Below are positions 24,293 through 35,489 of a DNA stretch of 64,000 nt, in pieces. The notes below the pieces were generated by a model. That model ran no database searches. It was not told the DNA's origin and worked only from the letters and a program-made list of their open reading frames with translations. The stretch is from Siphonodentalium dalli. Lineage: Eukaryota; Mollusca; Scaphopoda; Gadilida; Siphonodentaliidae. The translations under genes and the position numbers were made by a program. The DNA lies in the NCBI GenBank assembly GCA_032622095.1, contig CP136064.1, forward strand, positions 174,042,310-174,106,309, in the 5' to 3' direction. Every line of letters begins with the position of its first letter. Position 1 is the first letter of the stretch.

Positions 24293-27200
24293 CATCTCTG
24301 GTATGCATTAGTATACGAGGGCACAAATGTTTTTAGGCTTTTGGTTCACGTCTTACAGTTCATAACCATATTATGCCAGTTAAATCGTTTGGTATCGTCG
24401 ATGAACTTTTTGTACGGCGATGAATATTTCGTCATTTTTGGTATAAGATATATATATATCTATAATAGACACATACAATAATATTTTGACATCCAAGTTC
24501 GCATTTAGATACTTTCTTTAGTGACATAGCTCCAGTGGTCCAATGCAGAATTAGAGATACAATGCAATAGTATCCCAAGTTACGCGAAGAACAACCCAAA
24601 CTCGGTCAACAAGTGACAATGCCGGATACTCGAAACAATGATAAACCACAATATTCTTCTGTGCATTGTGTATTCGGCATAGGCCTTAAAGTGAATGTTA
24701 TCTCCAAAGAGATATCTCTCAGTCTATTTATTTGCCATTGTAAGGAGCTTCTTCAGGTAGTCGATTGTACTTGAATTTTATTACTGACAGATATATAGAG
24801 CATTGCATGCAAGGGCGACAATTCACACGGATACCGGGTGTCATCACAAGTGTCATCAAAGTAAACGTTGTAGTGCCTCAACGATTTATAGAGGGTTCTC
24901 TTCAGTCGAACCAACACACAAAGTGGCTGTCAGCCTTTTTAGTTCAAGAGAAACGCCCTATAGATAAAGTTGCAGAACATTAGTTTGTTATTCAGTTTAT
25001 TTGAGTTTGTTGTCAGCATGCATAGTGAGCAAAAATACTTAGTAGCATAAGGTGACATAAGCATCAATGGTGTAAGTCCGTCGAGAATAAAAAAAATGTA
25101 TCCCTAAATATCGATTCACGGTTCGCGATTTTTATATATCGTTTCTAATATTTAAAATAAACTTTCTATAAGTCAAGGATTTGTGACCGAAAATCTATCT
25201 GTCATTATATAGGTTAAGTATCAATGTTTCGTTTAATAATTAGAATAATATCGACTGGCTAGAGGGAATGCATTAATCGCCGGAAGATAACGATACTTTC
25301 CGGAAATATCCGGAATTTTAATTCGTCGATATTCATCGGCAATTCGCGAACATTTTTGCCGACATTCATTCAGATTCAGCTGTTCGAACTATCGGGCTCA
25401 TTTTACCAAATTGTCTCATTTAAACATTGACATTTGTAACGGTTGTGATGCCTGTTATATATAGTTTGATACCGTCGTTTTATTTTTCGATATAAATAAG
25501 CCAGCTCTGGTACATACAAATGTTGTGGTTGTTGTCATCATATTGGATAGAATCGTGACTACATCTTTAATGATAACTCTATCCACGTATAGAAGGGTAT
25601 ACAACTCCCAGCGCCACACAATTAAGCAACAGTCAAATCCAATACCTAAGCCAGAATGCGGCATGGAAACGATTTATTTTTATCAAATATTCAAAGATAG
25701 TATGATTACACGATATAACGTCGTTTATCATTCCACAAGGAGACTGAATCTCCGATGGGCATGAAATTTTTGACATCTAAAACGAGTTTAATTCCCGAAC
25801 AGATGGCAGGGGAAGATTTTCTTCCCTTTAAACAGTCTTGGTCACCTGTGCTAATTTATGGCATCAAAGATAACAAGTATCGTCGAGGCTTCCTTGTTCT
25901 TTGTGTGACGTGGCGCGTCCGGTACCCGTTCGATGTGACCACATACCCCGGTAATGAGTGGATAGCGAGACAGGTGATCACTCTCCGTACGGTCATCGGG
26001 TACGAAATACCCGATTACAATTCCTAGTTGCCGACATAATGAACGTTTTTTGCGAGTTTTAAACAAATGCAGTAAAAAAGTTAGCAATCGTCTCTGGGAA
26101 TTATTTTTGTTACTTTACATTACGTGTCATTCCATTTGTTGCTTAATAATAATGACTCTTTTGTGCACCGCGCATGTCAAAACACACAACGTTCAATTTG
26201 AGGCAACAATTCTAAGACTCAGTCTCCTATAATAACAGCTGCTGGAGTTACATCGACTGTTTTGAATATAAAATGTCGCCAAATGTTTTGAGAATTAACC
26301 AATATTTAATTCTTCTTTTGACTCCTTTTTATTTAATCATCCGCTATTTTTCTCCCTCCTTTTTCAATTTTCAAAGTTTGTTTTTGTTTATTTATTTTAG
26401 TTTTTTAGCTGGCAAAGGTAACGTCAGTTGAATTGTATTATTCATTGATATTCCTGATTATACAGTCGTAGATAATTGGCTGTTGGTGACGGATTGGAAG
26501 AATATGTTAAGCATATTTATATATAGAGAGCGTTTAATCATAACAATTATCGTGATTCCTGCAATCGGATTCATGTGGTATTTCAAAACGAAAATAAAGA
26601 CAATTGTTCTACACATAAAATCACATCAGTACAGTGGCTCCAGTCATAAATACCGCGAAAATTGTATTCGTGTCGAATTGCGACCGAACGGGTATATACA
26701 GGGATTATTTCTGACAAATGAAATAAGAGGAGTCTAACTTGATTCAATATCCCATTTGTTTGTTCTAAGGATAATAAACTAGTTGTTGGCTCATTGTAGA
26801 TGTCATGATAATGATCTTGTAAAGCTTGTTTGAACCAGTATTGCAGATTAAGACAAGGGTGAGAAATGCTCCCGGTGTACTTTGTGTCGTTTTCCGACAA
26901 CGGTAACCCCCAGTCTCAGTAATTGCGCCATAGAAATTGAGGCTAATTGACATCTTTTTTGCAACATTAGGATTAACAATGGTTGGCTTAAGCCACCAAG
27001 CAAGTCTTGTGTTTATCTAATTAGTATTAGAAAACTGCGAAATTATTTCTTGTGATGCAAACAAATTGTAAATTAGTGGTGTTAAAAAGGTCAGAATGTG
27101 TTATACTTGCAATCCATGTACACTGCAACGAAGAACAAACAGCTATTAAAATCACCTCCTGATTATATACATAACCATCTAGAAATTTAATTTACAGATT

Positions 27201-28559
27201 ATGTAAATAGGCTCAGTCTTGTTGTCCTGATTATATGTAACGTGGTAATAAGTTTGTCAATCTTGGGTAGATAAATAGTATTTAGATTGTGTTTTTCTTG
27301 TCATCTTGGGTTACTTTACATTCCGAGGAGGGGACTTTAAAAAAAAAGCAGGTAGCTCGTTGATCAATATTTATTCTAAATATGTATCTGTAGTCATGTG
27401 TGTATTGTGTATATGCCTTGTTCTGTCGATTTGATTTGGAATAAAATATTGTTTACACTAAACCAAATATGGCCTTTGGAATTAAAGGCGCTTATATCAC
27501 CGGATATTTACCGGACTAGTCCCATCCCTTTGCTACCAGTTTACTCTTTATCATAACAGTCCAAGGGAACCAAGGCACTCGCATTGGATAAATGTGCAAA
27601 CATATAAAAGTCTGTAAAATATCACCACTAAGAAGAACATGCAAAAATAGATAAACTGTGTTCTTATATTCCTTTTTGATAGTTCCCCAAAAACGAAATT
27701 TCACGTGTTGAAACAATTGTTATGTAAACAAATCATTTACAGTAATTTGTGAACACCTTGTAGTTACTTAAAATATTTTAGTCTCAAAACGATTTTCAGA
27801 ATATTTTTTCAATTATTGGACCTTTTCCAACGTTTACGTCAAGATTTTATTAAACTTTTGTATCTTATTTGACAAATTGGACTTTTATTGGTAATTGAAC
27901 TGCATGTAGCAGTACAGTTTACAGAACACTGATTTTTACATGGGAAATCTCATTATTTGAGAGTTATTAATGGTGAAAATAAGAAAAGATCAATTAAGTT
28001 TTACAGGTAATTGCTGATGACAGTTATTTTACAAACGTTTATAAAATTGATGTTAGTATATGGGCATGAACCCACTTCAAGTTCGAAGGCATTGAGTACC
28101 TTTATAGACAATTAACTAGCGGCAACCCAACTCGATCGCTCTCCGACAAAGTAGCATTGGGTACACCGATAACTTAGTTTGAAAATTCCTAACTTTCAGA
28201 AATGACAAGACCATCCCCCCAACCCTCCATAAAAACAAATAATTGCTGAATATCGTCGTACACATTTAATACACATATATATTTTTTAATAATGTATGCG
28301 ATGACTACTGAGCAATTTGTGACTGCGATATGTGGCATTAATCGGATGTAAAAATAAAAGCTAACACATGCATGACTTGTGGTCATGCAAAAGCAAATTA
28401 CCTGAATAGATAAATGGCGAGAAGAATTGAGATCTATAGTTGTACTTCGATGACATACCGTTTAATTTGTGTCGCGTAATGGTTTCACACAATGAATTGG
28501 TGGCATATTGTATGACTGCTTGACAAGAACAATAGCACAAATTATCGTTTCAAGTTAAT
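24293..28559. other. Unannotated DNA upstream of MECOM exons, nothing recognised
   Basis: No exon with PR-domain content was found. There is a small perfect hairpin, ATCGGGTA (25995-26002) and TACCCGAT (26008-26015) with a 5-base loop. A pyrimidine-rich stretch at about 26305-26405 precedes no convincing exon. Confidence 0.35.
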
Positions 28560-28800
28560 CCGATTTGGGTTTACCGTAAAGGGGGCCTCTGACGGCTATC
28601 AGTAGCGGGACATACATAGATCAAAGGGCTGGTGGTGCTACTTAATGAAAACAATACCGGTAAACATAGGTCACTTCGCACCTTTGATTAAATGTCCTTG
28701 CTAGAGCAATTAGTGCCTGTCAGACAATGGGATTATCACACCAGCTTGGGACTTGGTCTCCTGTGATACTCCAATAGAACATAGTCAGCTTGGCTGACAG
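28560..28800. promoter_or_regulatory. Candidate regulatory region upstream of the MECOM start exon
   Basis: Within 240 bp there are two opposed TCF/LEF-like sites, AGATCAAAGG (28619-28628) and CCTTTGATTA (28681-28690). There is also a cluster of a homeodomain core (CAATTAG), ACAATGG (SOX-like) and GGATTA (Otx-like) at 28706-28735, and a CCAAT at 28771. Such sites occur by chance; their clustering just upstream of a promoter-like sequence is the only argument. Confidence 0.3.
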
Positions 28801-28866
28801 ACCATCGGCGTGTGTGTGTAGAGACTAGAATCACAACGTGTCTATCTCACGCTCTGGTGTCTCGGG

Positions 28867-28903
28867 TATATAGTCATAGACAATTCAGAGAATATCATCA
28901 TTC
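28867..28903 (+). promoter_or_regulatory. TATA box and initiator-like sequence, candidate MECOM short-isoform promoter
   Basis: GGGTATATAGTC places TATATA at 28867-28872. TCATTC, the arthropod-type Inr consensus TCAKTY, follows at 28898-28903. Its A at 28900 lies 33 bases after the first T of the TATA box, close to the usual 28-33. A 5' UTR of about 110 bases would then precede the ATG at 29011. Confidence 0.4.
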
Positions 28904-29010
28904 GAGTTTGAAATCTTATCCACGACGATTCTTCTCTGTTTACGGATATTGGTTGTGTCCTTCCACGTATTCGTTATTCATTCATCAAATAGTGCTCTAT
29001 ATTCTTCAAC

Positions 29011-29047
29011 ATGGTCTCGGCTGCTAGCATAGGTTATGTTAGGACAG
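29011..29047 (+). CDS. MECOM: Likely first coding exon of a PR-less MECOM/PRDM16 isoform
   Basis: ATG at 29011 has A at -3 and G at +4 and is preceded by an in-frame TAG at 28990. It encodes MVSAASIGYVRT plus one base, then a strong donor (ACAG then GTATGT at 29048). The phase matches the exon at 29957: G joins AA to give Glu, producing ...YVRTEENRFACTN. In vertebrates the short EVI1 form also begins just before this first finger, while the long form adds the PR domain. If this start is used, the protein is 655 residues. A less likely alternative is an internal exon with a weak acceptor ending at 28992. Homology of these 12 residues is unproven. Confidence 0.55.
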
Positions 29048-29956
29048 GTATGTCACTGTTTTTATTAATTGATGAAAAATAAGACTTCTGCCGATAATTG
29101 TCCTGTTTAGAATTTCCTTTCTATCTAATATCTATATTTTATTCTTTTGCAAACAACACCTAATCTTCACCAACGCAAAACAACTTAAGCAACAAATCAC
29201 ACGGGAACAAATTATATTTTTATTTTTATTATACCCCATTATATGTGACAACAAATTATTAAAACAAGGCAAACACAAATAAGGTTTACCGATTTAATGA
29301 GCATCGGGTGCAACGTAACACACAATCATCACGAATACCTTTAAATGTTACAAAAATAATACTTTAAGAATGAAATTAACAAAGTTAAATCAAGAACGCT
29401 CTTTAATAAATATTGTATGAAATAATTATCTTCAATAAACATGTAATTGAAGGCATAAACGATGTTTATTATATGATATCTTGCATTTTTTTTTACTTCC
29501 AATGAACAAAAAAAAACGTGATAAAATTGTCAATTTGTTGTCGACATCTGAACCATGACTAAATTCCTCCTACGGTTTTGTTATCATTTTAGTCGTACTG
29601 ACTCGTTGCGATTTGTGAAAACTGGTATAATGGCGTCTACATTCTTTTTTTCCAAACAGGCATCAGATTACTGTAAATAGTGTATAAAACTATCGTTAAC
29701 CATATAGTTTTAATGGTTATTGAAAGATATTGAAACTGGCCTCATGCGCTATATGTACATGTATATATGTTATTATTAATATTGTAAGCGGTCACGTTCG
29801 AAATAAGTTGTCAGGGGAAGTGCAAAATATAATGAGTTGTAGTGTTGTTAACAGAACAAGTTCGCTCGGCGTCACAAGTTAATATATCATGCGTTGAGAA
29901 ATGCCCAACCAATACACCAAACATCGAGTTAATTTACCATTTTCTTCTCGTTTCAG
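29048..29956 (+). other. MECOM intron (29048-29956)
   Basis: GTATGT donor and CTCGTTTCAG acceptor. It holds one CGCTCTTT motif (29397) and poly-T/poly-A stretches; nothing else recognised. Confidence 0.55.
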
Positions 29957-30098
29957 AAGAGAACAGGTTTGCTTGCACCAACTGTGGTGAGGTATTCCAG
30001 AGCGTAGAAACAGTCACTCACCATCTACACACCGCTGGGTGCAGCATGACGTCATCAAACGAACCCTCGCGAGAAACCGACGACAGCAGATCCAACAG
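29957..30098 (+). CDS. MECOM: MECOM/PRDM16 exon: atypical zinc finger 1
   Basis: Bounded by TTTCAG (ending 29956) and CAACAG then GTAATT (30099). It encodes EENRFACTNCGEVFQS followed by VETVTHHLHTAGC. The pattern is C-X2-C-X12-H-X5-C, a C2HC finger corresponding to the atypical first finger of EVI1/PRDM16 (human form also ends in Cys). A Ser/Thr/Glu-rich linker follows. It ends two bases into a codon, completed by the T opening the next exon. Residues 13-60 if translation starts at 29011. Confidence 0.85.
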
Positions 30099-30880
30099 GT
30101 AATTACACGTTTGATAACTGTTACTTGGTTCCAATTCTGAATCCCTACAAAGAATGACTGAATCCATTGTGCTTGTATCTGAATAGACATAACTATAATA
30201 AAAACATACTGTGATATTAACTGTAATAAAAATTTACTATTAGGAGCTTTCTCAGTAACGAATATCATACTACAATTTATTTAGAAATTATCTACTTCCA
30301 TATCTTCCCACTACGGCAAAATACTGATGTTAATGTTAACATTTAACCCTTTGAGTGCCAGGGGCCGATCTTATCGACCCTAATTTACGGTGTGTAAAAT
30401 CGGCCCTAAAAAAAAACAAAATCTATTTTTTGGGGTTGCATTTTTTTGGGTATGCTTAAGCATGCTATAGCGAATTTAAAAACAAACTGGATAAAATCTT
30501 AGGGGCATGTTATAACTCAAAACTATCACCAAGTATTCATAGTAATAATTTTGATGCTCATGAAAAACATGAGATTCACTGGCACTAAACCTACAAAAAT
30601 AAGTCTGTTAAAGAATATAAGAAAAAATTATGAAAAATTGTTAGGCCAATGCATTCTCTTATATATGCGAGGCGACCTATGGTCGACTCGCATATATAAG
30701 AGAATGCATTGGCACAGGGTATATGGGTTGATACAAAAATCGGACCTGGCACTCAAAGGGTTAAACAGAATGTTATTTTATCATGTTTTAAAATATTGAC
30801 CTCGTGATTATAGATATAGCGCTAGCGATGTCTCTTTTTTGCCAAATTCGATAATCATTTATATGTTGTTAATTTTACAG
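30099..30880 (+). other. MECOM intron holding a piggyBac-like MITE
   Basis: GTAATT donor, AATTTTACAG acceptor. More than half of its 782 bases is the MITE at 30347-30760. No exon for the vertebrate second finger was seen inside. Confidence 0.8.
30347..30760. mobile_element. piggyBac-like MITE with internal palindrome (family B, copy 1)
   Basis: Flanked by TTAA at 30343-30346 and 30761-30764. The terminal inverted repeats are CCCTTTGAGTGCCAGG on the left and the exact complement on the right (CCTGGCACTCAAAGGG). The interior has GGGCCGATCTTATCG near the left end. A 26-bp perfect inverted repeat (arms 30646-30671 and 30687-30712, reading CCAATGCATTCTCTTATATA then TGCGAG) has a 15-base loop. A 232-bp relative in opposite orientation is at 63463-63694. 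It has no transposase and sits inside a MECOM intron. Confidence 0.88.
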
Positions 30881-30980
30881 TGATGATGATATGTCTGACA
30901 GCTACAACGTCAGAGGAGACTTCCAGTGCGATGAATGTCCGGCTAAATTCACATGGAAACTAGAACTCGACCGACATACG
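30881..30980 (+). CDS. MECOM: MECOM/PRDM16 exon: zinc finger corresponding to vertebrate finger 3
   Basis: Bounded by TTTTACAG (ending 30880) and CATACG then GTAAGT (30981). It encodes SDDDMSDSYNVRGD, then FQCDECPAKFTWKLELDRHT, the first part of a C2H2 finger. The second His comes from the next exon (LTH). The match to the vertebrate CDQCPKAFNWKSNLIRH finger is clear, so the vertebrate finger between this one and finger 1 is absent. The exon ends in phase 0. Residues 60-93 counted from the ATG at 29011. Confidence 0.9.
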
Positions 30981-31504
30981 GTAAGTAAAACAATAAGAAC
31001 CATGCCATTTAACAAGCATTCGTTTACCTTATCACACTAGACAGCGATTATGGCAACTCTGATAATAAATGTAATTTTCTTTGCGTCTGCGTTAGCTTAC
31101 CACTTCTAACCTGTATAGACAAAATAATCTTAATGCATAATAGCTCAAGGCGACTGTGTTGTGGCAGTTAACTAGGCCAATAATGAATAGATCCTTGCAA
31201 CTGATTCTCCGCCTGCATGGTCTAGTGGAAAGAGGGGGGGTAGATACTTTCTCATAACCAGCTTGTTCAAAGTTTGAAAGAAACCTACCTTCTACGACAA
31301 TATTAATCAAGTTATTCTGAGGCAGGGACATTCACCAAGTCACTTTTCATTCATTTCTGGATTTATATACGTCTCACTATTACTACACAATGTATTCACC
31401 GACGAGACAACCATGAATTTTTAATTTCTATTTGTCAATTTTTGATCTGGCAAACACGGTATGTTTCAAATTAGCTTATCGATATTCCATTTTTCATCCT
31501 GCAG
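30981..31504 (+). other. MECOM intron (30981-31504)
   Basis: GTAAGT donor and CATCCTGCAG acceptor, 524 bases. No other feature recognised. Confidence 0.85.
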
Positions 31505-33193
31505 CTCACTCATGACAGCAACAGGCGATTTCCATGTGACCAATGCGACAAACTATTCACCGACCCCAGTAATCTTCAACGTCACGTCAGAACTCAACAC
31601 GTCGGGGGTAGGTGTCACACCTGTACAGAATGCGGCAAAACATTTGCAACCTCTAGCGGGCTGAAGCAGCATCAACACATCCATAGCAGCGTTAAACCGT
31701 TCCAGTGTGAAGTCTGTCTCAAAGCCTACACCCAGTTCTCCAACCTGTGTCGCCACAAACGCATGCACGCCGACTGTCGACAGCAGATAAAATGCAAGGA
31801 TTGTGGACAAGCATTCTCGACAGTTACTTCACTTTCCAAGCACAAACGATTTTGCGATGGTTCTGCCAAGATGCCAACTCTTCATCCAAACAACGCCAAT
31901 CGACTTCACATGCCCTCACCATTCCTCAGTGCCTTCGGTTCCAGACCGCCATTCCCGATGTTTCCGTACGGCCCGTCCATGGTACCACACAACCCCATGA
32001 TGCCACACCTCAACAACCTGCCAATGTTCCCGACGAAGGTCGACGACATGGTCAATGACATCAAACCACAAGTCGCGTTCCCAGGGCTTGGACTTCAACT
32101 GCCGACATTCAACCGAGATATTTTCGCCGCCGCTCCTCTACGACCACCATCCGAGAAGAGTTCTCCAAATAGCGGTAGTAGTTCGGACAGTGACCGTAGT
32201 GATTCTAAGTCAGACAGCTCCATGAAGCTTGAGACGGACGCCGAGATGATTTCGCCCATCAACGAGAGTCGACCCAGTCATTCGCCGAGCTTCAACGACA
32301 AATGTGCAGATCAGCCTTTAGACTTGAGTGTTAAGCGCGCACCAGTTCGGGAAGTTCCCGAAATTCTGAAACAACGTGAGACTACACCACCAAACCTCAT
32401 CGACAACAAACTTCATAGTGCCTTTCCTTCAATGACGTCACTTCCTGAGCAGGTCGACAACAAACTCCCGAGTGCTTTCACCTCATCTTACGGCAGATTT
32501 CCGATGACTCATCCAGCTTTCATGGGACTCAGTCCATTCGGTTTGGTAAACTTTTGCAGACCTGAGCCAACATACCCATCTCAGTTCTCTCCCTTCAAGT
32601 TCGACAAGTCACCACAGATGTCGCTTTCGCCGATGGGCAAGGATCGTTACTCGTGTAAGTTCTGTGGGAAAGTGTTTCCCCGTTCAGCTAACCTCACTCG
32701 ACATCTCAGAACCCACACAGGCGAGCAGCCTTACCGATGCAAGTATTGTGAACGTTCATTCAGCATTTCATCTAACCTTCAACGTCACGTGCGTAACATT
32801 CACAACAAAGAGAAACCGTTCCGCTGCCCTCTGTGTGACCGATGTTTCGGGCAGCAGACGAACCTCGACCGACACATCAAGAAGCATGAAATGAACGCAC
32901 CTCTCTCACCGATATCTTCACCAACACACGGCGACATAGACGATGATGACATTGAGGAAGAAATTGATGTTTCTGGTTGTTCTGACACTTGTCTGCAGAT
33001 TGACATGAGTGCTAAGAAGGATTCTGATTGTGATGCCTACAATGATAGTGATTGTTCGGACTTGAATGACAACAACCCCAGTAAGCGACTCAAGTTTAGC
33101 GATGAGTCGGGGGAGGAGCGAGAACTTTACGGTCGACTCAGCCCCAGCGAGGGATTCTCACTACCACAGACCCTGACGACAGCAGTGTGTTAA
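31505..33193 (+). CDS. MECOM: MECOM/PRDM16 (PRDM3/16, EVI1) transcription factor, large terminal coding exon
   Basis: A sequence-specific nuclear zinc-finger regulator; family members control cell fate and chromatin. This exon encodes 562 residues to TAA at 33191. Numbering from the ATG at 29011, four C2H2-type fingers complete the first cluster (about C104, C133, C161, C190), with diagnostic [35 protein letters not shown] and IKCKDCGQ. A Pro/Ser-rich middle carries PLDLSVK (364-370), a CtBP-corepressor-binding motif. The second cluster has three fingers (C477-H497, C505-H526, C534-H554) with [19 protein letters not shown] and [11 protein letters not shown], nearly identical to vertebrate EVI1. 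An acidic tail ([10 protein letters not shown]) follows. The tail is much shorter than in vertebrates. MECOM versus PRDM16 cannot be split; invertebrates usually have one copy. Confidence 0.95.
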   Translation, partial: LTHDSNRRFPCDQCDKLFTDPSNLQRHVRTQHVGGRCHTCTECGKTFATSSGLKQHQHIHSSVKPFQCEVCLKAYTQFSNLCRHKRMHADCRQQIKCKDCGQAFSTVTSLSKHKRFCDGSAKMPTLHPNNANRLHMPSPFLSAFGSRPPFPMFPYGPSMVPHNPMMPHLNNLPMFPTKVDDMVNDIKPQVAFPGLGLQLPTFNRDIFAAAPLRPPSEKSSPNSGSSSDSDRSDSKSDSSMKLETDAEMISPINESRPSHSPSFNDKCADQPLDLSVKRAPVREVPEILKQRETTPPNLIDNKLHSAFPSMTSLPEQVDNKLPSAFTSSYGRFPMTHPAFMGLSPFGLVNFCRPEPTYPSQFSPFKFDKSPQMSLSPMGKDRYSCKFCGKVFPRSANLTRHLRTHTGEQPYRCKYCERSFSISSNLQRHVRNIHNKEKPFRCPLCDRCFGQQTNLDRHIKKHEMNAPLSPISSPTHGDIDDDDIEEEIDVSGCSDTCLQIDMSAKKDSDCDAYNDSDCSDLNDNNPSKRLKFSDESGEERELYGRLSPSEGFSLPQTLTTAVC

Positions 33194-34040
33194 TGTTACC
33201 TGGACTCGTTGTTCTAATTGTATATGAATGTGATCAAACTTACGACCTCGAACTTACAGTTTTGTTGCAAGGCAGAAATAATCAATGTTTTGGTTGGATG
33301 TGAAATAGTCATATTTTGAGCATAGAAAGCTAGATTTTGAGATAGTCATATTACCGATCCAACAAAGCACTCCATATTGCATTTATAACTTATTCTAATT
33401 ATATGGACACAATTAATATTAATTCCAAACAAGGGCATGCTTAATGGAAACTACCCTGCAGAATATTCGAAACTTAGAATCATTCATTAACTCGAATGTC
33501 TCATTTTTGTTAAATTATATAATATATAATGAACCTGTCATTTGTATATATGTTATGTTGAACTAATTTAAATTGTTATTATATGTGTAGAATTCTACAA
33601 TTCTTCATTAAATATGAAATGAAACATACTCTCCTCAGACCACACCCTTGCCAATGACGGACCCGTACGAATACCAAGGATCTATATTGCCAACATTTGT
33701 TAATTTCCCTTTGTATCCACCCCAAAAATTTCCAATTTGCAATATGTTTGGGTCAATTTCTAACCGATGGCCATTATTTTCATAACTTTATTTCGTAGTA
33801 AATTGAAATATTCGATGTATTTTTCACTAAACTGGTGGGAAAATCAGAACAATTTCAACATATTTTAGGTCTGTAATTTCAAATATTGCCTGCCAGGAAT
33901 TAAATATCAAATTGTTTAAATTTGTCACCAAAAATTGGATGACAATCCCTCTTTGTCCCCACGTCCCTGTATATGAAGACCACAAACTCATACTATTTGG
34001 TTACCATACTCTGAATAAAGGTCATCGTTAACCCTTCTAT
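33194..34040 (+). other. MECOM 3' UTR
   Basis: AT-rich sequence without frames follows the stop. ATTAAA occurs near 33606, and the first canonical AATAAA is at 34014-34019, giving a 3' UTR of about 850 bases if used. A TTAACCC-started, palindrome-bearing repeat begins directly after. Confidence 0.5.
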
Positions 34041-34205
34041 GGCGGGAGCATCCTGAAATTTGCGAAAACACTTGTGCCAATGTATTCTCTTATATATGCG
34101 AGTCTCCCATATGAAGTCTAGCATATATAAGAGCATACATTGGCCTAACAATATTTACGTTGACCTTGTAAGCCAATGCATTCTCTTATATATGCGAGGC
34201 TTCTA
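34027..34205. mobile_element. Palindrome-bearing repeat related to MITE family B
   Basis: Begins TTAACCCTTCTATGGCGG. It contains a hairpin (left arm CCAATGTATTCTCTTATATA from 34077, right arm ending CATTGG at 34143), then GGCCTAACAATATTTACG, then a second half-palindrome with TGCATTCTCTTATATATGCG ending near 34200. No right-hand GGGTTAA was found, so the right end is unknown. Confidence 0.65.
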
Positions 34206-34974
34206 ATTTCAAACTCCAATCACTGTTAAAACCTATATTCACCTGATAGACTCCATCGCCAGATCATTTCGTGTCTTCGGATATATAAATGCGACCCGTC
34301 TTTATCGATATTCGAAATGTCTGGCTATCACATGCACATCATTTGACCATTGGTAACTGGTAAAACCTGAAGTTAGAAGTCCTCAATCTAAACCTCTATT
34401 GTCTTTTTGAGTGAGATCTGATGAGCAGACGAACAACCGGATAATAAAACATAATTATCGATATCGCGGATGTGCGGGAAATTGACGCATACTTCAGCAT
34501 AATTTCTATAATTTTATTCCCATAACTCCCTTTATATTTAGTACTTTCAATCACTTTCATCTGTGTATGTGTATAGGCATGTATCGCGAAAATCCACAAG
34601 CATCCATCGGTTTTACATTGAACACGAGTACAAAATATCTACTGCTTTTGGTCAAAGAAAGCATGGACGAATATTGGGATTTTTTGTCTAGCCTGGCAAA
34701 AATTCAAAATGTATTAAAACTTCCCCTTTTGAAAGACGATATATGATCACAGGCAATTCTTCAAGGATTGGCCATTTATAAACGAACAATCCGTACCTAA
34801 AACGCGTGGCACGCGAGCTTGGGATTGTCCACTAAATGACGACATGTATAGCTAATCATGCATGTTGGCTTCACATTTAATATGAAGGGCAATAACTCTA
34901 TAAAGAATGTTAATTTACTAAATAACGGCCATTTGTATGAGAAGAAGTGTTTTTAAAGAGCGTTTCCCATAATT
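34206..34974. other. Unannotated intergenic DNA
   Basis: Nothing recognised except one complemented CGCTCTTT motif at 34955. GCGAAAATCCACAAGCATCC near 34586 resembles 36461-36500. Confidence 0.4.
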
Positions 34975-34975
34975 A

Positions 34976-35108
34976 GCCTGGCATATATAATAGAATACAT
35001 TGGCCTAACAACATTTACATTGATATTGTAAGCCAGTGCATCATCTTATATATGCATGCGAGACTCCCTATTGGAGACTTGTATATATAAGAGAATGCAA
35101 TGGCACAT
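34976..35108. mobile_element. Palindrome-bearing repeat, family B related
   Basis: A half-palindrome (GCATATATAATAGAATACAT, then TGGCCTAACA) is followed by ACATTTACATTGATATTGTA. Then comes a full hairpin from GCCAGTGCATCATCTTATAT (35032) to TATAAGAGAATGCAATGGC (35105). Block order matches 34077-34200 and, complemented, 43250-43410. Confidence 0.7.
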
Positions 35109-35489
35109 GATATTTATTGCTGCACCAGCGCATCTCCCATCATGAAATGGTTCTAATTATGTTCTGGTAAACAAAAACGTACCAACTGTTCTGTTCTGTC
35201 AAATCGGACCGTGCATGGGTCTTCACCGATTTAGCCTTAGTCTCTTGTTGAACTCCTTAGTTAGACATCTCTGTAGGCGAATCGGATGTGTTCATCTGTC
35301 TGTCGTCTCATTATGGTATCTGAACATCCATACAAATAAAGGATACAAAACAATATATTATTTCGGAACTCCATTCAGTAATTGGACCCAGCCACCATCA
35401 TGACCACATACATTCATTATATGTCCAATGCTTGCATTCCTTTATTTGCTCGATGTAGTTTGGCTGAAGCGGTCACTCCAACATAAAAC
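35109..35489. other. Unannotated DNA
   Basis: Nothing recognised. Confidence 0.35.

Noticed and set aside
25755-26027. A 90-codon frame with balanced composition
   Set aside because: No recognised domain, no splice or promoter support, and it contains a hairpin; not enough to call a gene.
1-29000. PR-domain exons of MECOM/PRDM16
   Set aside because: Looked for GEELL-like and WLKYIR-like codons near splice signals on the + strand and found none convincing. They may lie upstream of the window or be missed.
29842-30102. Open frame of 86 codons beginning with MLLTEQVRS
   Set aside because: Its first 38 codons read intron before the TTTCAG acceptor at 29956; only the part from 29957 is exon.
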